A stretch of DNA of 64,000 nt from Xanthomonas sp. NCPPB 1128 (GTDB taxonomy: Bacteria > Pseudomonadota > Gammaproteobacteria > Xanthomonadales > Xanthomonadaceae): assembly GCF_001043115.1 (NCBI RefSeq), contig NZ_LFME01000022.1, positions 23,219 to 87,218 of the forward strand, in the 5' to 3' direction. Below the pieces are notes generated by a model. That model ran no database searches, was not told the origin of the DNA, and saw nothing but the letters and a program-made list of their open reading frames with translations. Position numbers and translations under genes: made by a program. Below, one piece after another: positions 42,483 to 50,323 of the stretch; within the stretch, counting starts at the first letter, position 1, and each line of letters begins with the position of its first letter.

Positions 42483-42836
42483 TCAACGACTGTCCGCCGC
42501 AGCCCGGTGGACGGTCGATACGGCTCCGGTATCGATCCTGGTGATCTTGAACGGGCTTTGGCGGTTCGGAAACGCGGCGGGTGGATAGTAGGCGACCATG
42601 TAGCTCGCCTCCCCTCGGCAGGTATCCATGCGCCACCGTTCCTGGCGCAAGCCATTATTGCCGCTGACGGTGCCGTCCACGGCCAGCTTCTCTGCATGGC
42701 AGGACGGGGGAAGCGTCTTGCGGATCAGGGACAGCCAAGCCTGCTCCAACTCCGCCGACGCATGCGCTGACGGCATGGTTGCAATCAGGATGCTCGCGCT
42801 CATTGCCAGACGCAGTGCAAAGCTCACCGATTGCAT
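42483..42836 (-). CDS. Exported protein of unknown function
   Basis: A protein of about 117 residues with a signal peptide (MQSVSFALRLAMSASILIAT) and two mature cysteines (PPSCHAEKL, MDTCRGEASYMV). Upstream in-frame ATGs at 42869 and 42872 are alternatives; no clear ribosome site decides between them. Function unknown. Confidence 0.55.
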   Translation of the reverse strand: MQSVSFALRLAMSASILIATMPSAHASAELEQAWLSLIRKTLPPSCHAEKLAVDGTVSGNNGLRQERWRMDTCRGEASYMVAYYPPAAFPNRQSPFKITRIDTGAVSTVHRAAADSR

Positions 42837-42895
42837 TGGAGCATGTGTTGATAGGAGGGGATGCGACATCATGCCACGAGCGACTGTCGCCTGGC

Positions 42896-43237
42896 TCATG
42901 GCCCGAACCGCGCAATCACGGACTGGCAGGCACACAGGGCCATCGGCCTGGCCCAGGCGTCTGCGCGAAGCAGTTCAGGGGCCAATTCCGCCAGGGCGTC
43001 GGGCGCCCATTCCTTGCGGATCGGCCCGATGGGGAGCGCATCCGTTTCCGACTCGATCAGCGAGAACATCCGAAAGTCAGGGTCATCGTCGGAAACACCG
43101 ACGCGATGGCCAAGGGCGGCCAGGCGGCGGCAGCCATCCAGCAGCGGAATCGAGCCGGCCACGATACCGGCGGCGAGTTCCACTGCCTGCGTCCGGCAGG
43201 CTTGCACATTGTCATGATGGGGCGGATGTGTCTGCAT
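42896..43237 (-). CDS. Cytoplasmic protein of unknown function
   Basis: A 113-residue helical protein with ACRTQAVELAAGIVAGSIPL, GCRRLAALGHRVGVSDDDPD and FRMFSLIESETDALPIG. The design is of a small soluble alpha-helical protein. I have seen similar proteins in proteobacterial genomic islands but cannot name the family. Confidence 0.6.
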   Translation of the reverse strand: MQTHPPHHDNVQACRTQAVELAAGIVAGSIPLLDGCRRLAALGHRVGVSDDDPDFRMFSLIESETDALPIGPIRKEWAPDALAELAPELLRADAWARPMALCACQSVIARFGP

Positions 43238-43313
43238 GGGGGACGTTCGGTGGAAGATGGCTGGGGATGGAATGCGCGAGCGGAGACGCCCGTCTGGCAG
43301 GCTATGATGCTGC

Positions 43314-43535
43314 TCAAGGCGGTCGATCGCGTTTTGCCGCATTGCAAAATATCAATACAAGAACCGAGCTCATCAGCAGTGGGCAGCACAGCACGAACGC
43401 AGCGCCACCGATCCACATCAGCAGATGCAGCGCTGCCGCCAGAGTGCGAAATCCGAACGCCGCTGCTGCCCACGCCGACACGCCGGAAGCTGCCACCACG
43501 CACCAGGATGCCAGGCAGGCATGCTTGAACCGCAT
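43314..43535 (-). CDS. Small two-helix membrane protein
   Basis: A 73-residue protein starting MRFKHACLASWCVVAASGVS, with hydrophobic helices at about 8-28 and 38-64. Function unknown. Confidence 0.5.
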   Translation of the reverse strand: MRFKHACLASWCVVAASGVSAWAAAAFGFRTLAAALHLLMWIGGAAFVLCCPLLMSSVLVLIFCNAAKRDRPP

Positions 43536-43634
43536 GAGTAACCTCGCATCCGTTTCCGTGATCCTCCGCATTAGGGCACTACTCCGATTGGGTCGTGTGC
43601 CGGACCGACTTCCTTTGCCGCTAGAACGTCTTCG

Positions 43635-43653
43635 GAGCCAAGCGGTTTGGCTC
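43635..43653. other. Hairpin, possible terminator or attC relic
   Basis: GAGCCAA (43635-43641) pairs with TTGGCTC (43647-43653). The surrounding sequence, GAACG before and GAGGGCG after, is faintly like a worn attC, and it lies downstream of a three-gene unit. Confidence 0.3.
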
Positions 43654-43749
43654 GACGCAATGAGGGCGTGAATCGGCTTGGGTGCATGGTCGACCGGATC
43701 GCTTTCATCGATGCGCCGGCCTAGCCCACTGCCGAATCGCGCGAGTGCT

Positions 43750-44073
43750 TCAATTCGCCGGGATATGATGTCGCGCCTTTGCCTGGGCATAGCAGTCGAC
43801 GCAGACCAGCGTCATGTCGTTGAACGCTCTGAAGGCCTCGGTCATGTCACCTTCGGCCATGAACATCTCCTCGCAGGCATGGCACCATGCCTGAAGGTCG
43901 TTGGGATCGCTGCGGTTCTCGATGAATCCTGCGGGAGCCGACTGGCCGTTGAGCAGATGTCGGCAGACCACGCTGGCGATCCGTTCGCCATGGGGGCCAC
44001 AGCTCACCAGCAGTGGTTCACCTGCTTCAAGATCACCCGGTGGGCAGTCGATCGAATCCTTGGTTGCCATCAT
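43750..44073 (-). CDS. Cysteine-rich (zinc-ribbon-like) small protein
   Basis: A 107-residue protein with CxxC-type pairs WCHACEEMF and VCVDCY, plus CGPHGERIASVVCRHLL. It may bind zinc. The start overlaps the stop of the preceding gene by 4 bases (44070-44073), indicating translational coupling. Family not recognised. Confidence 0.65.
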   Translation of the reverse strand: MMATKDSIDCPPGDLEAGEPLLVSCGPHGERIASVVCRHLLNGQSAPAGFIENRSDPNDLQAWCHACEEMFMAEGDMTEAFRAFNDMTLVCVDCYAQAKARHHIPAN

Positions 44074-44432
44074 GCGTGCCCGTTGAAGACGACATTCAGG
44101 AAGATCTTCTCGGCAGGATCCCAGCGTGCAGTGAAGTAGCATGGCCCGCCATCGAAGACCACGACCATGTCGGTGGCAGCCGTCGCGGGTGGAGTGCTAC
44201 AGAACGCATTGATCAGGATGACCTTGTCACCACGAAACGTCTGGCCCTGGTATTGGAAGGTATAACTGCTCCAGTCGGGAAGCCGCATCTTGCCGATGGA
44301 CGCTTGGCGCGTCACATACGGCTCGAGTTGCTGCCTGGCTGCGGCGACATCCTCAGTATTCGGCGTCCATGAGCCGCCGGGGAGCGAAAGCCAACTGCCG
44401 ACGGCGATTGCAAGGACGAGGATAGAGTTCAT
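44070..44432 (-). CDS. Exported protein of unknown function
   Basis: A 120-residue protein with a hydrophobic N terminus (MNSILVLAIAVGSWLSLPG). It contains TFQYQGQTFRGDKVILINAF and VVVFDGGPCYFTARWDP. Both ends overlap neighbours by 4 bases (ATGA), so it is the middle gene of a coupled three-gene unit. Family not recognised. Confidence 0.65.
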   Translation of the reverse strand: MNSILVLAIAVGSWLSLPGGSWTPNTEDVAAARQQLEPYVTRQASIGKMRLPDWSSYTFQYQGQTFRGDKVILINAFCSTPPATAATDMVVVFDGGPCYFTARWDPAEKIFLNVVFNGHA

Positions 44433-44864
44433 GTGGCAGGTTCCCGTTTGATTTCTCGCAAGGACAGTATCCCATGCTGCACGTCGGAGCTGGCTTGTGC
44501 GACCCTGCGGGATGCATCTGCAGGGGCTAGGGTTGCGTCCACCAAGCGAATCACTTCCGACGCGTAAGCAACTGCGCTCCAAGGCAGTGCGACATACCGC
44601 CTGATGTGGATCGTCCCATGCAGGTCGGATGGCAGGTCATAGGGTCTTGACCAGGAACGGGCCTGCGATGGACGCGGCCACATCCTCGCGCGTCGGAACG
44701 ACCTTGTTGCCGAGTATGTCGCGGCCACTGACGCCTTTGCTTCTTGCTTCCCGAAAGCTCGTATCCGCGCATGTGGCCAGCGACAACCACGCGGTAAGGT
44801 AGCCGGTCGCCAGGAAGAACAAGGGCAGCATGCTGATTCCGATGCAGATGCTTCGTCGTTTCAT
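44429..44864 (-). pseudogene. Frameshifted membrane-anchored protein, first gene of a coupled trio
   Basis: The N-terminal half starts at 44864 (MKRRSICIGISMLPLFFLAT) and stops at 44637. In another frame the protein continues with PYDLPSDLHGTIHIRRYVAL, then SEVIRLVDATLAPADASRRV, to a TGA at 44429-44431 that overlaps the next start in ATGA fashion. Dropping one base from the GGG at 44642-44644 (CCC on the coding strand) rejoins the two halves into about 145 residues. The perfect coupling of the second half to the next gene argues that the longer form was real. Confidence 0.65.
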
Positions 44865-44942
44865 CGATCATCGCCATCAAATGAAAACTCGACTCCACCG
44901 CCTGACAGCATGTCTGTGAAGTACGGCATTGTTTGGTGTGCT

Positions 44943-45000
44943 GCCTAAACTGCGTTAAGCCAAGGAGTGGATCAACATCGGCTTGAACCGCTTGCTAGGG
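44943..45000 (-). repeat. Degenerate attC, distal end of the array
   Basis: Begins GCCTAAA and ends GCTAGGG, with an interior GTTAAGCC facing GGCTTGAA. The stop TAG of the gene at 44995-45516 lies inside the site, as usual for cassettes. Confidence 0.65.
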
Positions 45001-45516
45001 AGAAGCCTGGTCATAGTTGACCGTGACCATGTAGTACGTCACGCCCTCATGCGTCAAGGCGTTGAATGAACTAAAGACGAACGTGCCAACCGGTTGTGAG
45101 ACTGGGGCCATTTGAGCCTTGCCACCATGGGCAACGACGGCTTCGGCAGACGCCGCGAGCGCTTCCAGCGTTTCGCCAGAAAGGTCAGGCGTTTCCAGCG
45201 GGCCGTGTAGTGTCTTCAAGGTGGTGTGTGTCTGTGCCCAGACGCGAGTGGCCTTGGAAAGATCGGTTCCTTCATACACGCGGAGGGCGACTCGCCAGAG
45301 GTGGCCTTCCTTGAGGTAGAACTGGGCGTTCTGACGCGTCCCGCCAAAGTCGGCGTTGTAAGTCTCCAGATCGCCATTGGAGAATTCGCGATATGGACCG
45401 TTACTTTCGACTGCTCGAATTTCTTCCGCCGACATGCCGAAGCGCCACGGGCCAAAACCCGCGGCATCAGCCGAAAAAGCCGCGAACAACAATAACGCAG
45501 GTATCAAAAATCTCAT
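44995..45516 (-). CDS. Cassette gene: exported protein of unknown function
   Basis: A 173-residue protein with a signal peptide (MRFLIPALLLFAAFSADA) followed by GFGPWRFGMSAEEIRAVESN and later WRVALRVYEGTDLSKATRVW. The opening resembles periplasmic proteins whose 'GPWRFGMS..EI' segment binds to envelope partners, but no family is sure. The stop falls inside the attC. Confidence 0.7.
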   Translation of the reverse strand: MRFLIPALLLFAAFSADAAGFGPWRFGMSAEEIRAVESNGPYREFSNGDLETYNADFGGTRQNAQFYLKEGHLWRVALRVYEGTDLSKATRVWAQTHTTLKTLHGPLETPDLSGETLEALAASAEAVVAHGGKAQMAPVSQPVGTFVFSSFNALTHEGVTYYMVTVNYDQASP

Positions 45517-45520
45517 TTAT

Positions 45521-45581
45521 TTCCCCCTGGTGAAAAGACAGAGCCCGGCCGAAGTGACTTCGGCCCAAGCAACTGTTGGCC
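45521..45581 (-). repeat. Degenerate attC
   Basis: Ends GTTGGCC (45575-45581), with the interior GGCCGAAGTGACTTCGGCC keeping the central stem. The outer left core is worn, so the left edge is approximate. Confidence 0.6.
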
Positions 45582-45586
45582 GCTGT

Positions 45587-46114
45587 TCAATTCATGCGAT
45601 GAACCCAGCCAGTCCTCAGAATGGCGATGAGGATCATGCCTGCAACAAGCCCCGTCAAGGAGTGTTCCATCAGCGCGTACTGCCTGAATCACGTCCGGCC
45701 GCGAAGTGAGCCCGGCCTGGACAAGTCGCCAGGGCCTACTCCACACGATTGGTGCGTTGCGATCGAAACAACAACGCCGGTCATCACGGCTGCGAGTCCC
45801 GACCTCGCGTTGAAACAAAGCAGCACGACGCCGGGGACGACGCCGATGACTGCGGCCGTGGCATATGACGCACGTCCAGCTCGCAAGAGCAAGGCATATG
45901 CAGGCGCGGCGAAGATGACCAGGACCGGAAGCGCCACAACGAGTCCGTAAAACACGACGACTCCGGAGATGGTCAGTAGCAGCAGCCAGTCCGTTCGCGG
46001 CCAGGTCGAGACGGTACCCCACACCACGAATCCTGCGAACCAAACGAGAGCGCAGGCAACCAGTGCGATGAGACTCGCGAGAAGGACATCACTGAAACCG
46101 CGAACTCGCTTCAT
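45587..46114 (-). pseudogene. Cassette gene for a membrane protein, with in-frame TGA
   Basis: The open part (46114 to 45689) encodes 141 residues with about four helices: MKRVRGFSDVLLASLIALVA, SGVVVFYGLVVALPVLVIFA and ATAAVIGVVPGVVLLCF. After the TGA at 45689-45691 the same frame continues for 33 codons as a plausible last helix (MEHSLTGLVAGMILIAIL) and stops at 45587, six bases before the attC. The stop next to attC shows that the longer frame is ancestral. A CGA-to-TGA change would explain it. Confidence 0.65.
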
Positions 46115-46431
46115 CTGTGCCCTGATCTTTGAATTAAACCGCGAAGGGGCGTGAAGGAGGGGCGGGCCGGGAAGTGACGAAGCACGGGCCAGGCGTCGTA
46201 GCACGCCGCCGAGAGCCGAGCATGCCACATATCCCAGCGTCGATGCGCAAGGAGGTTGCTGGTTGCCGGACGGACCCGAAGTGTAGGCAACGAGCAGACC
46301 GGAGCAACGACGCTGGTGGACAAGGCAGCCGGCGATCCGATGGTGGATAAGGGAAGCTCCGTCCCGGAGCAGCACCTCGAAGCACCACGCGGCTTGCCGA
46401 TCACGGACGCCGCGACGCACGCTGAGGCCTG
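46115..46431. other. Cassette leader, no gene seen
   Basis: These 317 bp lie between the attC at 46432 and the start of the next cassette gene. Reading frames here lack family features, so a decayed gene or long untranslated leader is possible. Confidence 0.4.
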
Positions 46432-46480
46432 GCCCTAAGCCGCCACACGAAGCGGCTTCGGCCTGGATATGCTGTCAGAT
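46432..46480 (-). repeat. Degenerate attC
   Basis: Begins GCCCTAAG and ends GTCAGAT, with the interior ACGAAGCGGCTTCGGCC. It follows the stop of the gene at 46487 by 6 bases. Confidence 0.65.
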
Positions 46481-46486
46481 GGGCGC

Positions 46487-46855
46487 CTATAGCCAGTCGT
46501 GGGAGATCGCCATGGATGCAACAAAGAACGAGAGCAGCGCGCCCGCGAGCGATAGTGCATGGACGATGCCTAGCCAGCGGCGCCGCAGAGCCCACGTTGA
46601 GGGGACGAACAACGCCAGGGTCAACAACAGACTGAAGAGCGGAAGGTAATCGACTAGCGTCCAGTTCTCCACGTGCGGCAGGCCAGCAGCCAAGCAGCAG
46701 GCGGCGAAACCGGCCAAGGCAAACAGGCATGGAGCGCAGGCAATGACTCTGCGACCCGGTGACGCCGCTAGCGCAAGAACAATAAGTGCCACCGTGAGCG
46801 GAAAGATCCCGAGAAGCCCTTGCTCCGCTGTAAAGAACGAATAGCGCCAGTCCAC
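46487..46855 (-). CDS. Cassette gene: four-helix membrane protein
   Basis: A 122-residue protein with helices at about 15-30, 37-56, 68-85 and 95-115. It starts MDWRYSFFTAEQGLLGIFPL. Function unknown. It is placed directly before its attC as expected for a cassette. Confidence 0.7.
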   Translation of the reverse strand: MDWRYSFFTAEQGLLGIFPLTVALIVLALAASPGRRVIACAPCLFALAGFAACCLAAGLPHVENWTLVDYLPLFSLLLTLALFVPSTWALRRRWLGIVHALSLAGALLSFFVASMAISHDWL

Positions 46856-46871
46856 GTCCTGTTCCTCTACG

Positions 46872-46924
46872 GCCTAAGTTCAGTCGCACTGCGAAGCGCC
46901 ATCGGATCGAATGAACGGTTGGGG
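46872..46924 (-). repeat. attC site
   Basis: GCCTAAG at 46872-46878 and GTTGGGG at 46918-46924 flank the interior CTGCGAAGCGCCATCGGATC. The stop of the gene at 46926 is two bases away. Confidence 0.75.
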
Positions 46925-46925
46925 A

Positions 46926-47264
46926 TCACTTCTTTGCGCTGCACACATCAGTGCCAGGCGGGAGGTCAAACATTTCCCCATAGTTGCACATATGGTCGCA
47001 ACCGCCTCCGATGTGATCCCACTCACCGCTGATTTGGCATATGAATTGGCAAGAGTCGGTCCTGTTGCAGCGCTTCGCAACAATGCGTGCGATGCATATC
47101 CGAGGCGAGTCCTCGCCGAACTTCGCAGCGTAGGCCTTGATATCGCAGACAGGTGGCTCCGCGAGATACGGATTGTCTGCCGCGGTCCGAACCGGCTTGT
47201 GAGCGGAGCAAGCAGCCAGCGCGAACAATGCAGATGCGAAAACTAATGTCGTGAACTGCCTCAT
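46926..47264 (-). CDS. Cassette gene: cysteine-rich lipoprotein
   Basis: A 112-residue protein with lipobox ALFALAAC at about 12-19 and eight further cysteines (VCDIKAY, RICIARI, KRCNRTDSCQFICQIS, GGCDHMCNYG, DVCSAKK). It is probably disulfide-rich and anchored in the envelope. Family not recognised. Only 17 bp separate its start from the stop of the upstream gene, without an attC between them. Confidence 0.7.
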   Translation of the reverse strand: MRQFTTLVFASALFALAACSAHKPVRTAADNPYLAEPPVCDIKAYAAKFGEDSPRICIARIVAKRCNRTDSCQFICQISGEWDHIGGGCDHMCNYGEMFDLPPGTDVCSAKK

Positions 47265-47281
47265 GGGGGCTTGTACCAAAT

Positions 47282-47596
47282 TTAGGGCGCGGCCCCGCGA
47301 AGAACCAGTGCGATGATGCTGATGGCCAGCAATCCGACTAGCGCTTGATGGACGCGGCAGTGCAGACGGATTGCAAGGTACTCCGGATCCGAAGAATCAT
47401 TGGAGGTGGGTATTTTCCATAAATGGAGGAGGTTAAGGGCAATCCCGAGAGGCGAGCCGCCGGAGCGAAAGCGCTCGAAGCCGGCGAGCTTTAACCGCTC
47501 TGAATCCAAGGCGTTGCGAATCCTCCTGGTCAGCAACCAATCGCTTGCCATGACGGCAGCGAAAAGCACCAGAGGCAAATAACTCATTAATGGCAT
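47282..47596 (-). CDS. Cassette gene: two-helix membrane protein
   Basis: A 104-residue protein with helices at about 4-20 and 84-101, and SGGSPLGIALNLLHLW in between. Its stop lies beside a TTTAGGGC, a likely remnant of an attC outer core that has been lost, so it now shares one cassette with the lipoprotein gene. Start could also be the ATG 9 bases downstream. Confidence 0.65.
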   Translation of the reverse strand: MPLMSYLPLVLFAAVMASDWLLTRRIRNALDSERLKLAGFERFRSGGSPLGIALNLLHLWKIPTSNDSSDPEYLAIRLHCRVHQALVGLLAISIIALVLRGAAP

Positions 47597-47665
47597 GACT
47601 TTCCCGAGAGGCCTTGCGTTGCTAGAGACTTCGAGTTTGGAGGAAGCATTCGCGACAGACTCGGC

Positions 47666-47713
47666 ACCTAAGCTGCGCTGCGAAGCGACGGCGGCTGGAA
47701 TGAACTGTTAGTA
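47666..47713 (-). repeat. attC site
   Basis: ACCTAAG (47666-47672) to GTTAGTA (47707-47713), with the interior GCGCTGCGAAGCGACGGCGG. It follows the OmpA-like gene by 16 bases. Confidence 0.75.
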
Positions 47714-47729
47714 GTCAGGGTAAAGCTCA

Positions 47730-48170
47730 TCACGGCTCAATGTCCACGTTTAGTTCGGCCCGCTGATTACGCCAGCTATCCACAGGCTTGCCCGCGATCG
47801 GACGCGTAGATCCGTATTCGGTTAGCGCAATGACGCATAGAGGATCTACACCAGCAGCAAGCAGGAACCTGTACAGAAACAGCGCCCGCCGTTGAGCCAG
47901 AGCGTGACATTCCTGGCCGGAGCACTCGGACTGATCCGTATGGCCCGCAATCTCGAACCTAACCGACGGGTAGCGCTTGATAAGATCGACAGAGCGATTC
48001 ACGTTGGCGATTTGATCCGCGTCGGTCACAGCCTCTTCGATCGTCTCACCCTTGAGAGGATGGCCGGATTTGAAAAAGACGCCATAGAGGTCGAGAGAGG
48101 AGCCAAGTGCCGTGGTCGAATGCCCTGCAAGCAGGGCCGCCAATGGCAGGAGGCAGATGAATCTGAGCAT
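47730..48170 (-). CDS. Cassette gene: OmpA-like domain protein
   Basis: A 146-residue protein with a signal peptide (MLRFICLLPLAALLAGHSTT) and a C-terminal OmpA/MotB-like domain: SVRFEIAGHTDQSECSGQEC, AQRRALFLYRFLLAAGVDP and LTEYGSTRPIAGKPVDSWRN then QRAELNVDI. Such domains bind peptidoglycan. An OmpA-like gene within an integron cassette is uncommon. ATG 48182 is an alternative start. Confidence 0.78.
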   Translation of the reverse strand: MLRFICLLPLAALLAGHSTTALGSSLDLYGVFFKSGHPLKGETIEEAVTDADQIANVNRSVDLIKRYPSVRFEIAGHTDQSECSGQECHALAQRRALFLYRFLLAAGVDPLCVIALTEYGSTRPIAGKPVDSWRNQRAELNVDIEP

Positions 48171-48184
48171 GGGGCCGATCACGT

Positions 48185-48230
48185 GAGTTAAGCTGCGCCG
48201 AGTCGTCGAGCGGGTTTTTACGTATCGTGA
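48185..48230 (-). repeat. Very worn attC candidate
   Basis: Sits where an attC is expected, just after the stop at 48240, and keeps GAGTTAAGCTGCGCCGAG on the left side. The right core is not conserved. Confidence 0.35.
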
Positions 48231-48239
48231 AAAGCAGAG

Positions 48240-48626
48240 CTACTTCGCTGTGCAGCCCGCACTTTGCTCGGTGCCGGCGCGAACGTAGTACGCCACATTG
48301 CCGGTTCGCTCGCTCTTGAATTTTAGGCGGCTGTGGTCCGGCGGCACGCTAAGGCGCACAGTGATCAGATCGCCTCGTGCGTTCACCGCGAGCAGGACCT
48401 GCCCGTTGGACTCCTTATACAGGACGGGCGCCATTACGGCAGAGGGCCGCCGGCTAAAGCCATAGCCTTCGGTAAAGAATTCGAGCGAGTCTTTCGGGGC
48501 GCCATCCGGGTCCTCGCAGAGCACCCAGGTGCTAACAAGGGGACTGGTGGGCGCTGTAGCCGCGAACGCGACGCCGCAACCCAACGCACAGCCGGAAAGG
48601 ATGGTAGAGAGCAGCAGATGTCTCAT
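48240..48626 (-). CDS. Cassette gene: exported protein of unknown function
   Basis: A 128-residue protein with a signal peptide (MRHLLLSTILSGCALGCGVA). The mature part contains WVLCEDPDGAPKDSLEFFTE and GNVAYYVRAGTEQSAGC, a pattern of small beta-sheet proteins. The upstream gene stops one base before its ATG (TAACATG), with no attC in between. Confidence 0.68.
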   Translation of the reverse strand: MRHLLLSTILSGCALGCGVAFAATAPTSPLVSTWVLCEDPDGAPKDSLEFFTEGYGFSRRPSAVMAPVLYKESNGQVLLAVNARGDLITVRLSVPPDHSRLKFKSERTGNVAYYVRAGTEQSAGCTAK

Positions 48627-48627
48627 G

Positions 48628-48981
48628 TTAACGCTCAACGCCAGAGTTACGCCCGGCCAGACGTGGCGGTTGGGGCGATCCGTCAGCCTTGCGGCCCGTG
48701 TTGAAGAACAATGTGTACACGAACGCGACTGGCCAGAGGAACAGGCAGGCTAAGAACCAACGCCAGCTGCCGGCAAGATGTGCGCGATACAGCCCCAGCA
48801 GCCACGTTGCGGTACCGCCACCAGCCAAGACAAAGGACATGATGATCTCATGCGGGTACATCTCATCTTCGCTGAGGCCCCAATCCATTGCGCGCTCCTG
48901 ACCAAGAAGCACAAGCACAGCCAAGTACGCAGTGAAGAACAAGAACATCAGAAGTGTCAGTTTCGGTATTCGGTTGGACAT
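48628..48981 (-). CDS. Cassette gene: membrane protein of unknown function
   Basis: A 117-residue protein with helices at about 8-27, 45-62 and 72-92. It ends with TAAC that runs straight into the ATG of the next gene, so the two are a coupled pair in one cassette. Start MSNRIPKL was preferred to an ATG 45 bases upstream inside the attC. Confidence 0.65.
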   Translation of the reverse strand: MSNRIPKLTLLMFLFFTAYLAVLVLLGQERAMDWGLSEDEMYPHEIIMSFVLAGGGTATWLLGLYRAHLAGSWRWFLACLFLWPVAFVYTLFFNTGRKADGSPQPPRLAGRNSGVER

Positions 48982-49030
48982 TGCGGTAAGGCCAAGCGTG
49001 TGCGTTATGTAGCGGGGCAGGGCCAATCTG

Positions 49031-49096
49031 ACCTAAGTGAATTACTGGGCGACAAGGGCGAACAGCTGGCAGCGCTGCCGGGGGGGGGCGTTGGCG
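49031..49096 (-). repeat. Degenerate attC
   Basis: ACCTAAG (49031-49037) to GTTGGCG (49090-49096), with an expanded interior that includes a run of nine Gs. Slightly longer than the others. Confidence 0.55.
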
Positions 49097-49114
49097 CGCT
49101 CGCATGGCCACTCT

Positions 49115-49600
49115 TCAGGTAGCGACGTAGTAGCCGGCCGCACGCAACCGCAAGACCATTCCACCCATCTCTTCATCTATCTCATGGCTTACGGTGATGT
49201 TGGCGCCGCGGCTGTCCGTGCCGTATTGAAGAGACAGCGCACCTTGCTCCAGGTGAACATGCTTTCTCCAGTGATTGCTTGGGACAAGGCGCGTCACCAC
49301 GCGCTCTGCGTTCGTGTTCGAAAATTCAACGGCGCCATGATCCATGAGAGCCTGGCAGGCTGGTTTGGCTGGGCCGTAACCCTGATGCAGGCAGTTCTTG
49401 GCGGAGATCGCAGTTTCGTTCTCGGTTTTGAAATTGCTACCCCAGTACGTGTGGAAAGCGAGCTCGTGGATCTCGCCCGCACTCACGGAAGCGACGAATT
49501 GCTTCACTGGTAAGCAGAGAGGATCTGGCTCGCCCGCAGTGGCGGTACCGTTAACAAGCATTGCGAGAAGCAGGTTGCCTGCAGCAATGGGAACTTTCAT
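49115..49600 (-). CDS. Cassette gene: exported protein of unknown function
   Basis: A 161-residue protein with a signal peptide (MKVPIAAGNLLLAMLVNGTA). It contains LCLPVKQFVASVSAGEIHEL, ISAKNCLHQGYGPAKPACQA and HLEQGALSLQYGTDSRG, with three mature cysteines. Family not recognised. It is followed by an attC. Confidence 0.7.
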   Translation of the reverse strand: MKVPIAAGNLLLAMLVNGTATAGEPDPLCLPVKQFVASVSAGEIHELAFHTYWGSNFKTENETAISAKNCLHQGYGPAKPACQALMDHGAVEFSNTNAERVVTRLVPSNHWRKHVHLEQGALSLQYGTDSRGANITVSHEIDEEMGGMVLRLRAAGYYVAT

Positions 49601-49612
49601 CTTCTATTGAAT

Positions 49613-49663
49613 ACCTATCAAGACGCGCCACCGAGAGGCGTCAGCTTGAATGTGTGGTCGGTC
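49613..49663 (-). repeat. Degenerate attC
   Basis: ACCTATC (49613-49619) to GTCGGTC (49657-49663), with the typical right-arm AGCTTGAATG kept. Confidence 0.55.
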
Positions 49664-49713
49664 GATGGTGCCAGAAGGTGGTGAAGCTTTGGCCGCACTC
49701 CCCAGCGCGGCCG

Positions 49714-50091
49714 TCAGGTATGCAGCATGCCACAGGTCGAGGCCTTGGGTCTTGGCTCCCCATCAGGGTATGCCATGGTCATGATGTCCTTGAAGGAGAG
49801 TCCATTCAACTCCTTACGACATGAGGCCAAGTCCGCTTGCCCACCCAGAATCTCTTTGATCAATGGCTGGCTGGCAGACGATTTCGAGGTGAGGCATCCC
49901 TTGCGTGATAGGACGATCAGCTCTGCCAGAGAGAATCGCATCCGATCTTCAGGGGAGAGCGATGCAACGACAGCCGCGTGACTGCGCTCGAACGCATCAT
50001 GAGACCCGCCAGCTATCCTTGGAGTAGTGCTGCAAGATGGACTAGCCATTGTAGTCATGGCAATCAACCCAAACGACGCGAATTTGTTCAT
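49714..50091 (-). CDS. Cassette gene: lipoprotein (DUF6694-like)
   Basis: A 125-residue protein with a lipobox-like TTMASPSC at about 13-20, then GGSHDAFERSHAAVVASLSP and DRMRFSLAELIVLSRKG. This 'SxxAFExSxxxVxxxLxxxxRxxFxxAL' arrangement recalls DUF6694 lipoproteins; the match is from memory and tentative. An ATG 24 bases upstream is less likely. Confidence 0.6.
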   Translation of the reverse strand: MNKFASFGLIAMTTMASPSCSTTPRIAGGSHDAFERSHAAVVASLSPEDRMRFSLAELIVLSRKGCLTSKSSASQPLIKEILGGQADLASCRKELNGLSFKDIMTMAYPDGEPRPKASTCGMLHT

Positions 50092-50263
50092 GGTTAAAGT
50101 GCGAAATCCCACCATTGAGTGTGCAACGCCAAGGAGCGCTGAAGGTTATCCCGTCCGGAATGGAAGTAGGGATGTCTGTGCCAGCGTCACGCATGCGATC
50201 AACGGCGCCACGGACGGCGCCATTCTAGTCGCAAATTAAAGGGGCGACATTGCAGTTCATGCA

Positions 50264-50323
50264 GCCCAAACCCTGCGCTAGGCCAAGTCGCGAGGCGTTG
50301 TCGGCTTGACTGGATTATTCGGT
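50264..50323 (-). repeat. Degenerate attC
   Basis: GCCCAAAC (50264-50271) to ATTCGGT (50317-50323), with the right-arm CGGCTTGACTGGAT. The stop TAA of the gene at 50315 is inside. Confidence 0.5.

Noticed and set aside
42628..43671. Plus-strand frame of 347 codons in the small-gene region
   Set aside because: Runs against five minus-strand genes and has no coherent protein features.
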